A stretch of DNA of 64,000 bases from Limosilactobacillus caviae. Its GTDB lineage: Bacteria; Bacillota; Bacilli; Lactobacillales; Lactobacillaceae. Below the pieces are notes generated by a model. The model had not been told where the DNA came from. It did no database searches and saw only the letters and a list, made by a program, of their open reading frames with translations. How positions within the stretch are numbered: position 1 is the first letter of the stretch; each line of letters begins with the position of its first letter. The stretch is taken from positions 248,001 to 312,000 of the forward strand of contig NZ_BMDS01000002.1 in NCBI RefSeq assembly GCF_014635905.1. The letters run 5' to 3'. Shown here piece by piece: positions 17,040-26,304 of the stretch. Made by a program: the position numbers and the translations under genes.

Positions 17040-19928
17040 TTATTTACGCTTATAATCCCAGATGAGTGTAACAACACCAGCAATTAGCGTCCATCCAAGA
17101 CCAATTAAACTAATAATAGCCCCAGCTTTTATCCCGGGAAGTTGATAGTTGAAGGTTATTTGATGGGTGCCGGCTGGTAAGTATACTCCTAGGAAAGCTT
17201 GATTTGTTCGCAGGGTAGGGGCATCTTTGCCATTAACTTTGACTGACCAGCCAGTAGAATATGGGATAGAAGATGTTAAGACACCTGGACGGGTAGTTTT
17301 AATTGATCCTTTAATTTGGTTACGACTAAATTTAACGTTTTTTAGCCGGTCTTTTTGTAATGTCTTAACTTCATGATAATAATTATTATCAAGTTTTTCT
17401 GCGACAACACGGTATTTGAGTTGATAAGTTCCTAGCTTTGATGGTTGGAAGGTAAGTGAGGTTGGGAGCTTTCCATCATAATACCCGATATTCAGCGTTG
17501 AATTAGTAACATGCTTAAATAAGGATAAGGTACTTTGACGGGCTTGCTCAATCGTTGCCGTACCAAACTTACTACCGATATTCAGCTTAAAACTAATATC
17601 AGGTGAGCCGTTTAAGACATGGTAACGCCAGTAACGGTAATGAGTATAGCGTTCATTAATAACGCTGCCAGGGTTATTTGCAGTTTCCTTTAGGTGTGCT
17701 TGTTCATATGCAATCTGCTTTTTCATTGAGAATGGCGTGTACTTAATTTTAGAAAATTCAATGTGCAGCTCGCTTCCCCGTAATTTTTGTTGCATTTTCT
17801 TGCTTTGTAGTTCCGGCAACTGCAATTGGTAGGTTTCTTCGCTATCAGTATAGTTTAGCTTGGCAGGATTAACCTTATTTAACCGATTAGAAACTAATTC
17901 ACTCTTAAGCGGGTAAACGTGGCTATTGAACTTGGCTGCCTTCATCCCCCGTAATTCTCCTTGCTTATCAACGAGGACACCCGTAGCTAAAGCCCGTTCC
18001 TTTTCGGTTGGTGAGAGTGAGCGGTAATCTTTTTGGCTAATGTAGTTATCTTGCCAGTAAAGTAATGGGAATGCGTAGTTTGTTTTATACCGCATGGTTT
18101 GTGTGGGCACAAAGTCATCCTTGCTTTGCGGGTTGCTTGGCTGTCCTTCATCGTAATTAATAACCGGGTCGGTAGCTTTATCTAAAAAGTAGCCAGCAGG
18201 AATCTTTGTTGCATTGTCACCGTTACTTTGTACAAAGAGATATTTTACCCCAAAGAAATTATTCATAATTGTCCGGTCATCAGCCTGCCGAATAGGGATA
18301 TTAGCCTGATACTGATTGTTTTGCAGGCTAGTATTGAATTGCCCCAGATACTTATTTTGTAGTGAGTAATAGGAATCGATATTATGAAGACCCGAAGTAA
18401 GGTCATTATCTAAATTAGGACCATCGATAATTTTATTTTGACTGATTGTCGATACGCGATAGAAAGGGTCTTTACCGAGGCCTTGGTTAAGATTTCCATA
18501 ACGGTTATTAGTAATGGCCTGGTACTCTCCACGGTTAAGCATACTGCTAGAGAAATCCCCGTTATAAGGGAAAGCAGCGTAAATTGCATTAAAGCCGGCA
18601 TTAAGCATGGTAATCGCTAATAGCCAGCGATAGGGGTGGTCAAGCTTGTTTAAATGAATTAACCAAATCGCCATTAGTGAGATAATGAGAAAAATGACTG
18701 GCATAAAGATGTCATCTTCATTTTCAAAAAAGAAGGTCGCAATGAGAACGACAAGGTAGATTGCGGTTGCCCAGCTTAAAATCTGCATGGTCCGGTGATC
18801 AAGCGTCAGTGCGTTTTCGGCTAGAATGCAGACGGCCATTGCTAGTGGCAGGTAGATCAAAAGTGTCCACCGATTTGATGCAGACATCATCCCGTTAAAA
18901 AATGCGCCAACAGCTGGAATTAATAACATAATGAGGGCTAACCCTAGGCTAATCGTGATCAATGGATATTGCCGTGGACGTGAATAAATGTAAACCAGTG
19001 CAATAAAGCCGATTGAGACAATCCCAAGGGCTGACCAAAACATAAAGTACCATTGACCACCGTTAATCAATGATTTTGGCAAGAATAAGTAATAATAAAG
19101 CGGGTAAGTTTTTAGCCCATTTGCAAATAAGGACCCGGTTCGCGTTGAATTAGTTACCGCAATTAACTCTGGCACAAGCAAAACTGCTGAGAGAAGCACA
19201 CTTGTAACCGTGGCAAAAGCAAGCTTCAAAAAAGTCCGGCCATAGTTAAGTGTTCGTCGATACTGAGTTCCTACGCGTAGCACAAGGTAAAGAATGGAAC
19301 CAATTCCTAAGACGTATGCTAAGTAATAATTACTAATTAGCATCCAGGTGAAAGCGCCTGCGAGTGGCCAAGCGGATCCTCCTTGTAAAATTCGCTCAAT
19401 TTGCACCACAATTAGGGGAAAGATAATGAACGGGGTAGTAAAGAAAGGCTGGGCAATACAAGCATATAGCAAAAATGAATTAACGAGATAAGTAGTTGCA
19501 CCGATTAAGATGACGCTATTTCGAAATTTAAAATGCTGGGCAAAATAAATAAACGCTAAGCCTACGCAATACATCCGAATAACATTAATAACCTGGTATG
19601 CTAAAGTGATTTTTGCAGCAGGAAAGAGGAGTGCTAGGTAGGCAAAAATATCCCCGATCGTATAATACGAATAGACTTGGAAAGCATCACTCCCTAGACC
19701 CATTTGCCATGACCAAAAATTTAAATGGGGGTGGTGAATGAAACTAACTAGCGCTTCACGATATTTGGCTAATAATGGCAGGTGCTGGTTTAAAGCATCC
19801 TTGCTGAGAATAAAAGTGTGACCGGTTACTAAATAGGTACCGAAAATACAAATAGCTAAGAAAATAAATAAAATGGAATATTCAATATATAATTTCTTAA
19901 CTGGTCGTTTTTTAAATGAGAAATCCAT
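17040..19928 (-). CDS. YfhO family membrane protein
   Basis: A 962-residue polytopic membrane protein. There are about a dozen hydrophobic segments in the first 450 residues, a long extracytoplasmic region, and a last membrane segment at the C-terminus. Landmarks are SKDALNQHLPLLAKYREAL, WSWQMGLGSDAFQVYSYYTIGD and, near the end, SIPYSTGWSVKVNGK with a YLPAGTHQI strand, all typical of YfhO. Relatives take part in glycosylating cell-surface polymers such as lipoteichoic acid (known for the family, not shown here). Start ATG 19928 follows CAAGGAG; an upstream TTG is rejected. Confidence 0.92.
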   Translation of the reverse strand: MDFSFKKRPVKKLYIEYSILFIFLAICIFGTYLVTGHTFILSKDALNQHLPLLAKYREALVSFIHHPHLNFWSWQMGLGSDAFQVYSYYTIGDIFAYLALLFPAAKITLAYQVINVIRMYCVGLAFIYFAQHFKFRNSVILIGATTYLVNSFLLYACIAQPFFTTPFIIFPLIVVQIERILQGGSAWPLAGAFTWMLISNYYLAYVLGIGSILYLVLRVGTQYRRTLNYGRTFLKLAFATVTSVLLSAVLLVPELIAVTNSTRTGSLFANGLKTYPLYYYLFLPKSLINGGQWYFMFWSALGIVSIGFIALVYIYSRPRQYPLITISLGLALIMLLIPAVGAFFNGMMSASNRWTLLIYLPLAMAVCILAENALTLDHRTMQILSWATAIYLVVLIATFFFENEDDIFMPVIFLIISLMAIWLIHLNKLDHPYRWLLAITMLNAGFNAIYAAFPYNGDFSSSMLNRGEYQAITNNRYGNLNQGLGKDPFYRVSTISQNKIIDGPNLDNDLTSGLHNIDSYYSLQNKYLGQFNTSLQNNQYQANIPIRQADDRTIMNNFFGVKYLFVQSNGDNATKIPAGYFLDKATDPVINYDEGQPSNPQSKDDFVPTQTMRYKTNYAFPLLYWQDNYISQKDYRSLSPTEKERALATGVLVDKQGELRGMKAAKFNSHVYPLKSELVSNRLNKVNPAKLNYTDSEETYQLQLPELQSKKMQQKLRGSELHIEFSKIKYTPFSMKKQIAYEQAHLKETANNPGSVINERYTHYRYWRYHVLNGSPDISFKLNIGSKFGTATIEQARQSTLSLFKHVTNSTLNIGYYDGKLPTSLTFQPSKLGTYQLKYRVVAEKLDNNYYHEVKTLQKDRLKNVKFSRNQIKGSIKTTRPGVLTSSIPYSTGWSVKVNGKDAPTLRTNQAFLGVYLPAGTHQITFNYQLPGIKAGAIISLIGLGWTLIAGVVTLIWDYKRK

Positions 19929-20032
19929 AATTACTCCTTGAACTAACAATCATTTTTAGGATATCTTCACTATTCTATCAAAAAAAGACAGATCATGTTG
20001 ATATTTGAAAGAAAGATAGAAAAGTCAACATA

Positions 20033-20078
20033 AAAAGCTATGGTCACGTTATTAAAAACATGGTCATAGCTTTTTAGC
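20033..20078 (-). terminator. Terminator after the decayed sigma factor gene
   Basis: AAAAAGCTATG pairs with CATAGCTTTTT (ending about 20076), with T runs on both strands. It lies immediately downstream of the minus-strand sigma factor gene. Confidence 0.7.
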
Positions 20079-20079
20079 A

Positions 20080-20639
20080 TTATTTTGTTAATACATTTAG
20101 AAGTTTAATATGACAACGATGCAAAGCACTCTGAATGCTGCGCTTAGAGCATTTAAGGGTCGCAGCAATTTCAGTAAGTGGAGATAAACTAATACTTTTC
20201 GCTCAAACTTAGAACAATAATTAAGAAGATAATTTAGGCTTTGCCGGCAGTAAATAATATCATCAGGAGAATGGCGCAAATAATCAATAATTATTTCTGA
20301 ATACTCGTCTGTTAAAGCATAAAGGCGCTCAGCGGGGATGCGTTTATAAGCTTGTGTCTGACGTTGTAGGTCACGAATACGGTTTGTTAAACATTCCTTA
20401 AAAAAGCAGCTAAACATTCGCGGACCCTGGTTGTTGTACAAACGAATTACTTCTAGCATGACCACCCTGGCTTCTTGTTCCCAATCGGCAAGTTCTAAGT
20501 TGTTGACATTATAACGTTGCCATAAACGTCGGACCAGCGGCCAGTAACATTGAAATAATTCTTTGAAATCCTCATTGCTTCCTCGCCGAGAATTATTAAT
20601 TAATTTAAGATATTTTTCTTCATTTTCCTTGAAGCGCAT
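20080..20639 (-). pseudogene. Sigma-70 family (ComX/SigH-like) sigma factor with a frameshift before region 4
   Basis: Residues 1-150 form an alternative sigma factor with a region 2-like part (ELADWEQEARVVMLEVIRLYNNQ, then FKECLTNRIRDLQRQ). In the first frame the protein then becomes random and stops at 20097. In the next frame a clear region 4 helix-turn-helix appears (LTEIAATLKCSKRSIQSALH) and runs to a stop at 20080. The break lies near 20175-20190. The start at 20639 has a good AAAGGAG site. Without region 4 it should not recognise a -35 box, so it is probably inactive, unless this is an assembly error. Confidence 0.7.
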
Positions 20640-20994
20640 CTCAAAATGCTCTCCTTTAAAATTGTAATTTACGCGATATGCTTCCCATCATACTCCTATT
20701 TACTCTTTCTCCCAAGAATAGGTAAACTGACGACCTAAAAAAGGGGCTCAATCCTTTATTAGGCAAGATAAAACGTTTTAAATTTTATCACGCAGTTCGC
20801 CTCGCGTTGGTACTAATTTATCAAACGTCCCATTTTGAGACAATATTAAAATGAGCGGAATTAGAACGGTCAATCGAACGTTAAGGATTAAAAAGGGCGT
20901 GAGATAAAGGCCATAACTATTTTTAATAATTATAATAACTTTGGCTAAGTTAAAGTAGTTAAATAAATGATCAGAAAAATACTGAATTTAACTT
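20640..20994. other. Gene-free stretch with a short open frame
   Basis: No gene with a start and ribosome site. The minus strand is open from 20987 to a stop at 20778 (listed separately). The rest is AT-rich, with no clear terminator or RNA fold. Confidence 0.5.
20778..20987 (-). pseudogene. Possible C-terminal remnant of a membrane protein
   Basis: A 69-codon open stretch without a start codon lies just after the thioesterase stop. It has a hydrophobic run (YLTPFLILNVRLTVLIPLIL) followed by a polar tail (NGTFDKLVPTRGELRDKI). The amino acid make-up looks protein-like, but I recognise no family. It may be a gene remnant or chance. Confidence 0.2.
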
Positions 20995-21369
20995 CTAAGG
21001 ATGCGGTCGATTGATCAAAGTAACGATACTTGTGCTAGTTCGCTGGTTATTACAGTAAACATCAGCTTGCCAAGTTTGAATTCGGCGACCACATTTAATT
21101 GGTACCGCAATAGTATTTAATTCGCCATCAGATACCGCAATTAAATGCTCTGTGGTAATATTAATTCCGAGAGCTATTTGATCTTGTTGATGATCAGCTA
21201 GCCACTGATTTGCACCTAAGGAAGCGGCCGTTTCAGCGAGGACGGCATTCATTCCCCCATGGACGATACCATAAGGCTGTTTGATTTTATCGCTTACTTT
21301 GACAGTGATAACGCATTTGCTAGCTGTGACTGATTGAGTTTGAATATCTAAATTTTCTAATAGATTCAT
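20995..21369 (-). CDS. PaaI-type hotdog thioesterase (probable DHNA-CoA thioesterase)
   Basis: A 124-residue hotdog-fold acyl-CoA thioesterase. YGIVHGGMNAVLAETAASLGAN is the helix with the catalytic acidic residue, and NITTEHLIAV is the following strand. It lies divergently to menB, with 33 bases between the starts, so it is probably the enzyme that hydrolyses 1,4-dihydroxy-2-naphthoyl-CoA (MenI role); this is inferred from context. ATG 21369 with GTGAGGT upstream is preferred over the longer open frame to 21423, which would overlap menB. Confidence 0.82.
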   Translation of the reverse strand: MNLLENLDIQTQSVTASKCVITVKVSDKIKQPYGIVHGGMNAVLAETAASLGANQWLADHQQDQIALGINITTEHLIAVSDGELNTIAVPIKCGRRIQTWQADVYCNNQRTSTSIVTLINRPHP

Positions 21370-21402
21370 TATTATTAACCTCACAAAAGGAGTAGATTGA
21401 TT

Positions 21403-22224
21403 ATGACAACAGTTGATTGGCAACCAGTTAAGGATTATTCAGAGATCATTTTTGAACGGGCAGGAAAGATTGCGAAAATAACGATGAATCGTCCGCAAAA
21501 AATGAATGCCTTCACGCCGGTTACAATCCAAGAAATGATCGATGCATTTACGATCTGTCGTGATGATAGCACAATTGGCGTAATTATCCTAACTGGTGCC
21601 GGTGATAAAGCCTTCTCATCTGGTGGTGATCAAGGTGTTCGGGGGAATGGCGGTTACGTAGGTCCAGATAAGATTGCACGCCTTAACGTTCTTGATTTGC
21701 AACATTTGATTCGGATCATTCCTAAACCAGTTATTGCGATGGTGAAAGGCTGGTCTGTTGGCGGCGGAAATATTTTACAATTAGTCTGTGATTTAACCAT
21801 TGCAGCTGATAATGCAAAATTTGGTCAAACGGGTCCTAAAGTTGGGAGCTTTGATGCTGGATACGGATCAGGATATTTAGCACGGGTTATTGGTCATAAG
21901 CGGGCTAAGGAAGTATGGTTTCTAAATCACTTTTATAGCGCAGAAGAAGCATATCAGATGAATTGGATTAATAAGGTTGTTCCGCTAGACCAGGTCGAAT
22001 CGGTTACTCTTGACTGGTGTAATGAGATCCTAAAGAAGTCACCAACAGCTTTACGGTTTATTAAGGCGGCGATGAACGCTGATACTGATGGACTAGCTGG
22101 TCTCCAGCAATTAGGCGGGGATGCAACGATGCTCTTCTATACTACTGATGAGGGTAAAGAAGGGCGCGATGCCTTTAATGAAAAACGGGACCCAGATTTT
22201 GACCAGTTTCCAAAGTTTCCATAA
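21403..22224 (+). CDS. menB: 1,4-dihydroxy-2-naphthoyl-CoA synthase
   Basis: A 273-residue crotonase-fold enzyme that closes the naphthoquinone ring of o-succinylbenzoyl-CoA. Typical MenB segments are [29 protein letters not shown] (oxyanion hole), [18 protein letters not shown] (catalytic Asp) and the C-terminal [16 protein letters not shown]. Start ATG 21403 follows AAAGGAG; the TTG six bases earlier is rejected. menE follows after 14 bases. No other menaquinone genes occur in the window. Confidence 0.95.
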   Translation: MTTVDWQPVKDYSEIIFERAGKIAKITMNRPQKMNAFTPVTIQEMIDAFTICRDDSTIGVIILTGAGDKAFSSGGDQGVRGNGGYVGPDKIARLNVLDLQHLIRIIPKPVIAMVKGWSVGGGNILQLVCDLTIAADNAKFGQTGPKVGSFDAGYGSGYLARVIGHKRAKEVWFLNHFYSAEEAYQMNWINKVVPLDQVESVTLDWCNEILKKSPTALRFIKAAMNADTDGLAGLQQLGGDATMLFYTTDEGKEGRDAFNEKRDPDFDQFPKFP

Positions 22225-22238
22225 AAGAAGGTTGTTAA

Positions 22239-23660
22239 ATGGAAACACAAAATTGGCTGCTAAAACAGGCGGCTACTCAACCATATCATGTTGCGGTTGA
22301 TGATGGAAATGAACAGTTAACTTTTGCAGAATTAAAAAAACAAGTTGAGCTGTTGAAAGGAAAAATTGACCAGCTTAACCCCGGTTCACGCGTGGGGTTG
22401 CTTGCAGCTAATACCCTTATCAGCTATCAGCTTGCATTAGCGATTATTTGCAGCGGACGAACAATTGTCTGGCTCAATTGGCGGTTGGCTGATGAAGAAT
22501 TAAGACGGCAAATTAATGATAGTGAATTACGTTTATGTCTAGTTGAAGACTCTTTATGGCGTCCAAAAATGGAAAAACCATTTAAAGCATATTCGGCATT
22601 TATGGCAATTGTGGCTGAGCCAAGTGTACTCGTCCCAACGTTTAACGCCGAACAGGTTGCAAGTATTATGTACACTTCAGGAACAACTGGCAATCCTAAA
22701 GGGGTATTACAAACTTTTGGCAATCACTTTTATTCTGCCGTGGCCTCCACATTAAATCTAGGATTATCATCGTCTGATAAATGGTTGTGTGTAGCGCCGA
22801 TTTTTCACATTAGTGGTTTTTCCATTATTATGCGTGGCCTGATATATGGGATGACTGTTCGGCTTGTAAAAAAATTCCGTGTTGAAGAAATTGAAAAAGT
22901 TCTAGCAAACGAAGCTGTAACAATTATGTCAGTTGTCCCGTTTATGCTCAAAAAACTAATCCTGCAACAAGAACACACCAATATTCATTACAACCCGGCA
23001 TTTCGTTGCATGTTGCTTGGCGGCGGGACCATTGACCGGCAAACGTTAAAAAAGTGTTTTCGGTTATCAATTCCAGTTGTTCAGTGTTACGGGATGACTG
23101 AAACATGTTCCCAAATTATTGCATTACGTTCGGCGGATGCATTAGAAAAGGTTGGTTCAGTTGGTCAGCCTTTATTCACTACACAATTAAAGTTAAGTGA
23201 AGAGGGAGAAATACTACTAAAAACGCCAGCCTTAACTCCCGGTTACCTTAATCTACCAGCAAAGTTACCAGCCAAAATGATTGATGGCTGGTATAGGACT
23301 GGTGATATTGGACACTTAGATGCGGACGGCTACCTTTACATTGATGGACGTGCGGATGAAATGTTGATTTCTGGTGGTGAAAATATTTTTCCGCAAGAGA
23401 TTGAGCAGGTATATCAGCATTACCGCGGGATTAAAGAGATTGCGGTCGTCGGAAAAAACGATGCCGAATGGGGGCAAGTCCCAGTTGCCTTTATAGTCAG
23501 TGAGCATCGCTTTTCACCAGCACAATTGATAGATTATGGATATCAGCACTTGGCCCATTATAAGGTGCCACGATGCTATATTTACGTTGATAAATTGCCT
23601 AAAAATGCTAGTGGCAAGATCCGTCGCTTTATTCTTCAAGAAAAACTTAATAAGAACTAG
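22239..23660 (+). CDS. menE: o-succinylbenzoate-CoA ligase
   Basis: A 473-residue member of the adenylate-forming superfamily. The AMP-binding loop YTSGTTGNPKGV is at 145-156, then QCYGMTETCS. GWYRTGDIGHLDADGYLYIDGR holds the hinge Asp, SGGENIFPQEIE follows, and the C-terminal KNASGKIRR holds the catalytic Lys. Length and motifs fit MenE, which activates o-succinylbenzoate for MenB. Together with menB and the divergent thioesterase it covers consecutive steps of 1,4-dihydroxy-2-naphthoate synthesis. Confidence 0.92.
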   Translation: METQNWLLKQAATQPYHVAVDDGNEQLTFAELKKQVELLKGKIDQLNPGSRVGLLAANTLISYQLALAIICSGRTIVWLNWRLADEELRRQINDSELRLCLVEDSLWRPKMEKPFKAYSAFMAIVAEPSVLVPTFNAEQVASIMYTSGTTGNPKGVLQTFGNHFYSAVASTLNLGLSSSDKWLCVAPIFHISGFSIIMRGLIYGMTVRLVKKFRVEEIEKVLANEAVTIMSVVPFMLKKLILQQEHTNIHYNPAFRCMLLGGGTIDRQTLKKCFRLSIPVVQCYGMTETCSQIIALRSADALEKVGSVGQPLFTTQLKLSEEGEILLKTPALTPGYLNLPAKLPAKMIDGWYRTGDIGHLDADGYLYIDGRADEMLISGGENIFPQEIEQVYQHYRGIKEIAVVGKNDAEWGQVPVAFIVSEHRFSPAQLIDYGYQHLAHYKVPRCYIYVDKLPKNASGKIRRFILQEKLNKN

Positions 23661-23713
23661 AAAATGAGTGTAATTAACTGCTTGTAATAGTAGCGGTTAG
23701 TTACACTCATTTT
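23661..23713. terminator. Long bidirectional terminator hairpin
   Basis: AAAATGAGTGTAATTAAC at 23661 pairs nearly perfectly with the sequence ending at 23713, flanked by A and T runs. It separates menE from the convergent feo genes. Confidence 0.85.
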
Positions 23714-23715
23714 AA

Positions 23716-23871
23716 TTACTTTTTATTTTTTACCAGCTGTTTCTTTAGCTCGCAATCGTAATCACAGGCAGCACATTTGCCCTGTTTTCCACGTTGAAAG
23801 GTCTTGATAAGGAGATAAAGAGCAAACGCGATAATTAACATAATAATAATGATATTAATAATAAGTTTCAT
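23716..23871 (-). CDS. FeoB-associated Cys-rich membrane protein
   Basis: A 51-residue protein with one N-terminal membrane helix (MKLIINIIIIMLIIAFALYLL). A soluble tail follows with CAACDYDC, three Cys in the pattern C-x2-C-x3-C. It starts six bases after the feoB stop, on the same strand, as in many Firmicute feoAB operons. A role in iron uptake is inferred from context; the family's function is not settled. Confidence 0.8.
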   Translation of the reverse strand: MKLIINIIIIMLIIAFALYLLIKTFQRGKQGKCAACDYDCELKKQLVKNKK

Positions 23872-23877
23872 TTGAAT

Positions 23878-25869
23878 TCACCCAAAAAATAATTGTCCAA
23901 CTTGAAAGAAAATAAACGCAATCGCATAAGCAATCACTAAACTTGAAGCAACTGAATATAACATCCATTTAGTTGAACCAGTTTCTTGCTTAATTGTTGC
24001 CAAAGTTGCAAAACATGGCGCATATAGCAGAATAAAAATCAATAGTGCATAGGCAGTCAGCGGCGTCATAAATTGGCTTAGTGATGCAATCAAGAATGCT
24101 TTACTGCTTGTATGAAACATTACCATCATACTAGAAGTAATAACCTCTTTTGCCAAAATTCCGGTAAAAAGAGCACTAATTGCCTGCCACTGGACGAGGC
24201 CAATTGGTTTAAAGACGGGTACAAGAATTCTTCCAAGATCGGCTGCAAAACTATTAGCTGAATTAGTCACAAACCCGCTAGTACCAAAACTTGATAGTAC
24301 CCAAATTAGCACGGTTCCTGCAAAAATAATGGTACCTGCTTTTTTGATGAATCCTTTACCTTTATCCCAGGTTCCATGCCAAATTATATCTAAGCGGGGG
24401 AGGTGGTAGTGAGGTAACTCAACGACAAAAACAGAACTTTCTTTTACCTTAAAAAGTATTTGATAAAACTTTGCCATTCCTAAAGCTACAACTATCCCCA
24501 AAAAGTAAATAGACAATACAATTAAGGCCTGGTGACGAGGGAAAAAAGCAGCAACAAACAAGCTATATATCGGCAGCCGGGCAGAACAACTCATAAAAGG
24601 CATAATTAAGGTCGTTATCAACCTTTCTTTAGGCTGCTCAACCGTTCTTGCTGCCATAATCCCTGTGACATTACAACCAAAGCCGATGATGAGGGGGATA
24701 AAGGATTTACCGTTTAAGCCAATCATTTGCATAATCCGGTCCGTTACAAGTGCCGCCCGCGCCATGTAGCCGGAATCTTCAAGAAGCGAAATGCAAGCAA
24801 AAAGCATAAAGATTTGCGGAATAAAGGCAAGGACACCACCAACTCCCGCAATAATTCCATTTACTATTAAGGATCTTAGTGCGGGAATAGCGCCTAAATT
24901 GGTTAAAAAATTATCGACCGTTGATGAAACAGGTCCGGAGATAAAATGATCAAGCATATCCGAGAGCGGAGTGCCAACCCAATCAAAGGATAATTTAAAC
25001 ATAATAAAAAAGATTAAGACAAAGATTGGCAAACCTAAAATAGGGTTAGTAACAACTTTATCGATCCGGCTGGTTAATTCTACTTGGTTGCTGCCGCTTA
25101 AAGGCTGGCGGGCGCTTTTTAATGTTTCTTCAATGAATTGTAAGCGAACTTCAAAAATTTTATCAGCGAACTTTTGTGCCTCATAATATTTTTGCTGATT
25201 AAGCAGTGGTGCTAACTTTTTTTCTTGAGCAAATTTATGAATAACTTTATTTTTACTCATAAACTGGATAGCCAGCCACCGTGCAACTTGGGGCGAGAAT
25301 GAAAAATCATTAACAAGAGCAGTACTTGCCTGCCTGATTGCCTGCTGAATCATTGGCGGATACTCCAAATTCAGTTGGGCAGGGTGGAGTGCTTCATAAC
25401 GGATCGTTTCTTCACGAACCTTATTAATTCCTTGGTGTCCCCGCGCATTAGTTGCTGTTACTTTACAACCGAGCGTCTTTTCTAGGATATCTAAATCATA
25501 TTCGTAACCAGCACGGCGTAAATCATCAATCATATTAAGAACTAAAACAACCGGGTAGCCAAGTTCAAGTACCTCGATTGTTAATAATAGGTTTCGTTTC
25601 AGCTGACTAGCATTAGTTACATTTAAAATCATATCTGGATGATTATGCATCAAATAATTAGTCACAACTGCTTCATCTTTGGTAAGCGGGTCAAGGGAAT
25701 AGACACCGGGCAAATCGATGATTACGATGTCTGTTCCCTTTAATGTTCCTTGTTTCTTTTCAACAGTAACACCAGTCCAGTTGCCAACGTATGCATATTT
25801 ATCGGTTAAAGAATTAAAAAGCGTGGTTTTACCAGTATTGGGATTCCCAATGAGTGCAACTGTTGCCAT
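23878..25869 (-). CDS. feoB: Ferrous iron transporter FeoB
   Basis: A 663-residue protein with an N-terminal G domain: GNPNTGKTT (8-16), DLPGVYS (52-58) and NMID (112-115). After a helical spacer comes the membrane part with gate repeats, including DSGYMARAALVTDRIM, IIGFGCNVTGIMAAR and SCSARLPIYSLF. It moves Fe2+ into the cell. ATG 25869 is chosen (GGAGG nine bases upstream); the 21 upstream codons overlap feoA. It starts two bases after the feoA stop, so the two genes are translationally coupled. Confidence 0.96.
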   Translation of the reverse strand: MATVALIGNPNTGKTTLFNSLTDKYAYVGNWTGVTVEKKQGTLKGTDIVIIDLPGVYSLDPLTKDEAVVTNYLMHNHPDMILNVTNASQLKRNLLLTIEVLELGYPVVLVLNMIDDLRRAGYEYDLDILEKTLGCKVTATNARGHQGINKVREETIRYEALHPAQLNLEYPPMIQQAIRQASTALVNDFSFSPQVARWLAIQFMSKNKVIHKFAQEKKLAPLLNQQKYYEAQKFADKIFEVRLQFIEETLKSARQPLSGSNQVELTSRIDKVVTNPILGLPIFVLIFFIMFKLSFDWVGTPLSDMLDHFISGPVSSTVDNFLTNLGAIPALRSLIVNGIIAGVGGVLAFIPQIFMLFACISLLEDSGYMARAALVTDRIMQMIGLNGKSFIPLIIGFGCNVTGIMAARTVEQPKERLITTLIMPFMSCSARLPIYSLFVAAFFPRHQALIVLSIYFLGIVVALGMAKFYQILFKVKESSVFVVELPHYHLPRLDIIWHGTWDKGKGFIKKAGTIIFAGTVLIWVLSSFGTSGFVTNSANSFAADLGRILVPVFKPIGLVQWQAISALFTGILAKEVITSSMMVMFHTSSKAFLIASLSQFMTPLTAYALLIFILLYAPCFATLATIKQETGSTKWMLYSVASSLVIAYAIAFIFFQVGQLFFG

Positions 25870-25870
25870 A

Positions 25871-26077
25871 TCACTCGGCCTCCGTAAGCGATGTAAAGAC
25901 AGCATACCGTAAGCCGATTCGTTGGTGGTCATTTTCGATTATAACCGGTCCATGAAAAGGATATTTTTGTACGACTTTGATTGGACAGCCTTCACATAAT
26001 CCCATGTCGTGAAGCCGAGCAGCCGTTGCGCCATTTAAACAATCAAAAGAATGGAGAATATAATTTTGTTGAGCCAT
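25871..26077 (-). CDS. feoA: Ferrous iron transport protein FeoA
   Basis: A 68-residue SH3-like FeoA domain protein (GATAARLHDMGLCEGCPIKVVQKYPFHGPVII). The start at ATG 26077, behind GTGAGGCG, gives a normal FeoA length. It is the first gene of feoA-feoB-Cys-rich protein. A palindromic candidate operator lies 38 bases upstream. Confidence 0.92.
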   Translation of the reverse strand: MAQQNYILHSFDCLNGATAARLHDMGLCEGCPIKVVQKYPFHGPVIIENDHQRIGLRYAVFTSLTEAE

Positions 26078-26114
26078 TGTTACTATTCGCCTCACTAAAT
26101 ATTCCTAAAGTATA

Positions 26115-26149
26115 TAAGTGACATATTATATATGTTTATTATACACTTA
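26115..26149 (-). promoter_or_regulatory. Nested palindrome upstream of feoA, candidate metal-regulator operator
   Basis: TAAGTG (26115-26120) and CACTTA (26144-26149) enclose ACATATTATATATGT (26121-26135), itself a palindrome. It covers a TATAAT on the minus strand. Position and symmetry fit an iron- or manganese-responsive repressor, but no exact family consensus is claimed. Confidence 0.4.
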
Positions 26150-26215
26150 AGATTATTTATAAGAAAGCGCTTGAAATAATTTAAAATGCATAGTTTTATT
26201 TTTTTAATATTCGGA

Positions 26216-26221
26216 TATAAT
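26216..26221 (+). promoter_or_regulatory. -10 box of the suf operon
   Basis: TATAAT, 84 bases before the sufC start. The -35 is unclear (TTTTAT 26194-26199, 16-base spacing). Confidence 0.35.
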
Positions 26222-26304
26222 AAGAATGTAAAGGAATTATAAGTATTTTATAGAATATTTACTATGAATATTTTGGAATATTTCCGATCAGGAGGATGAA
26301 CTAT

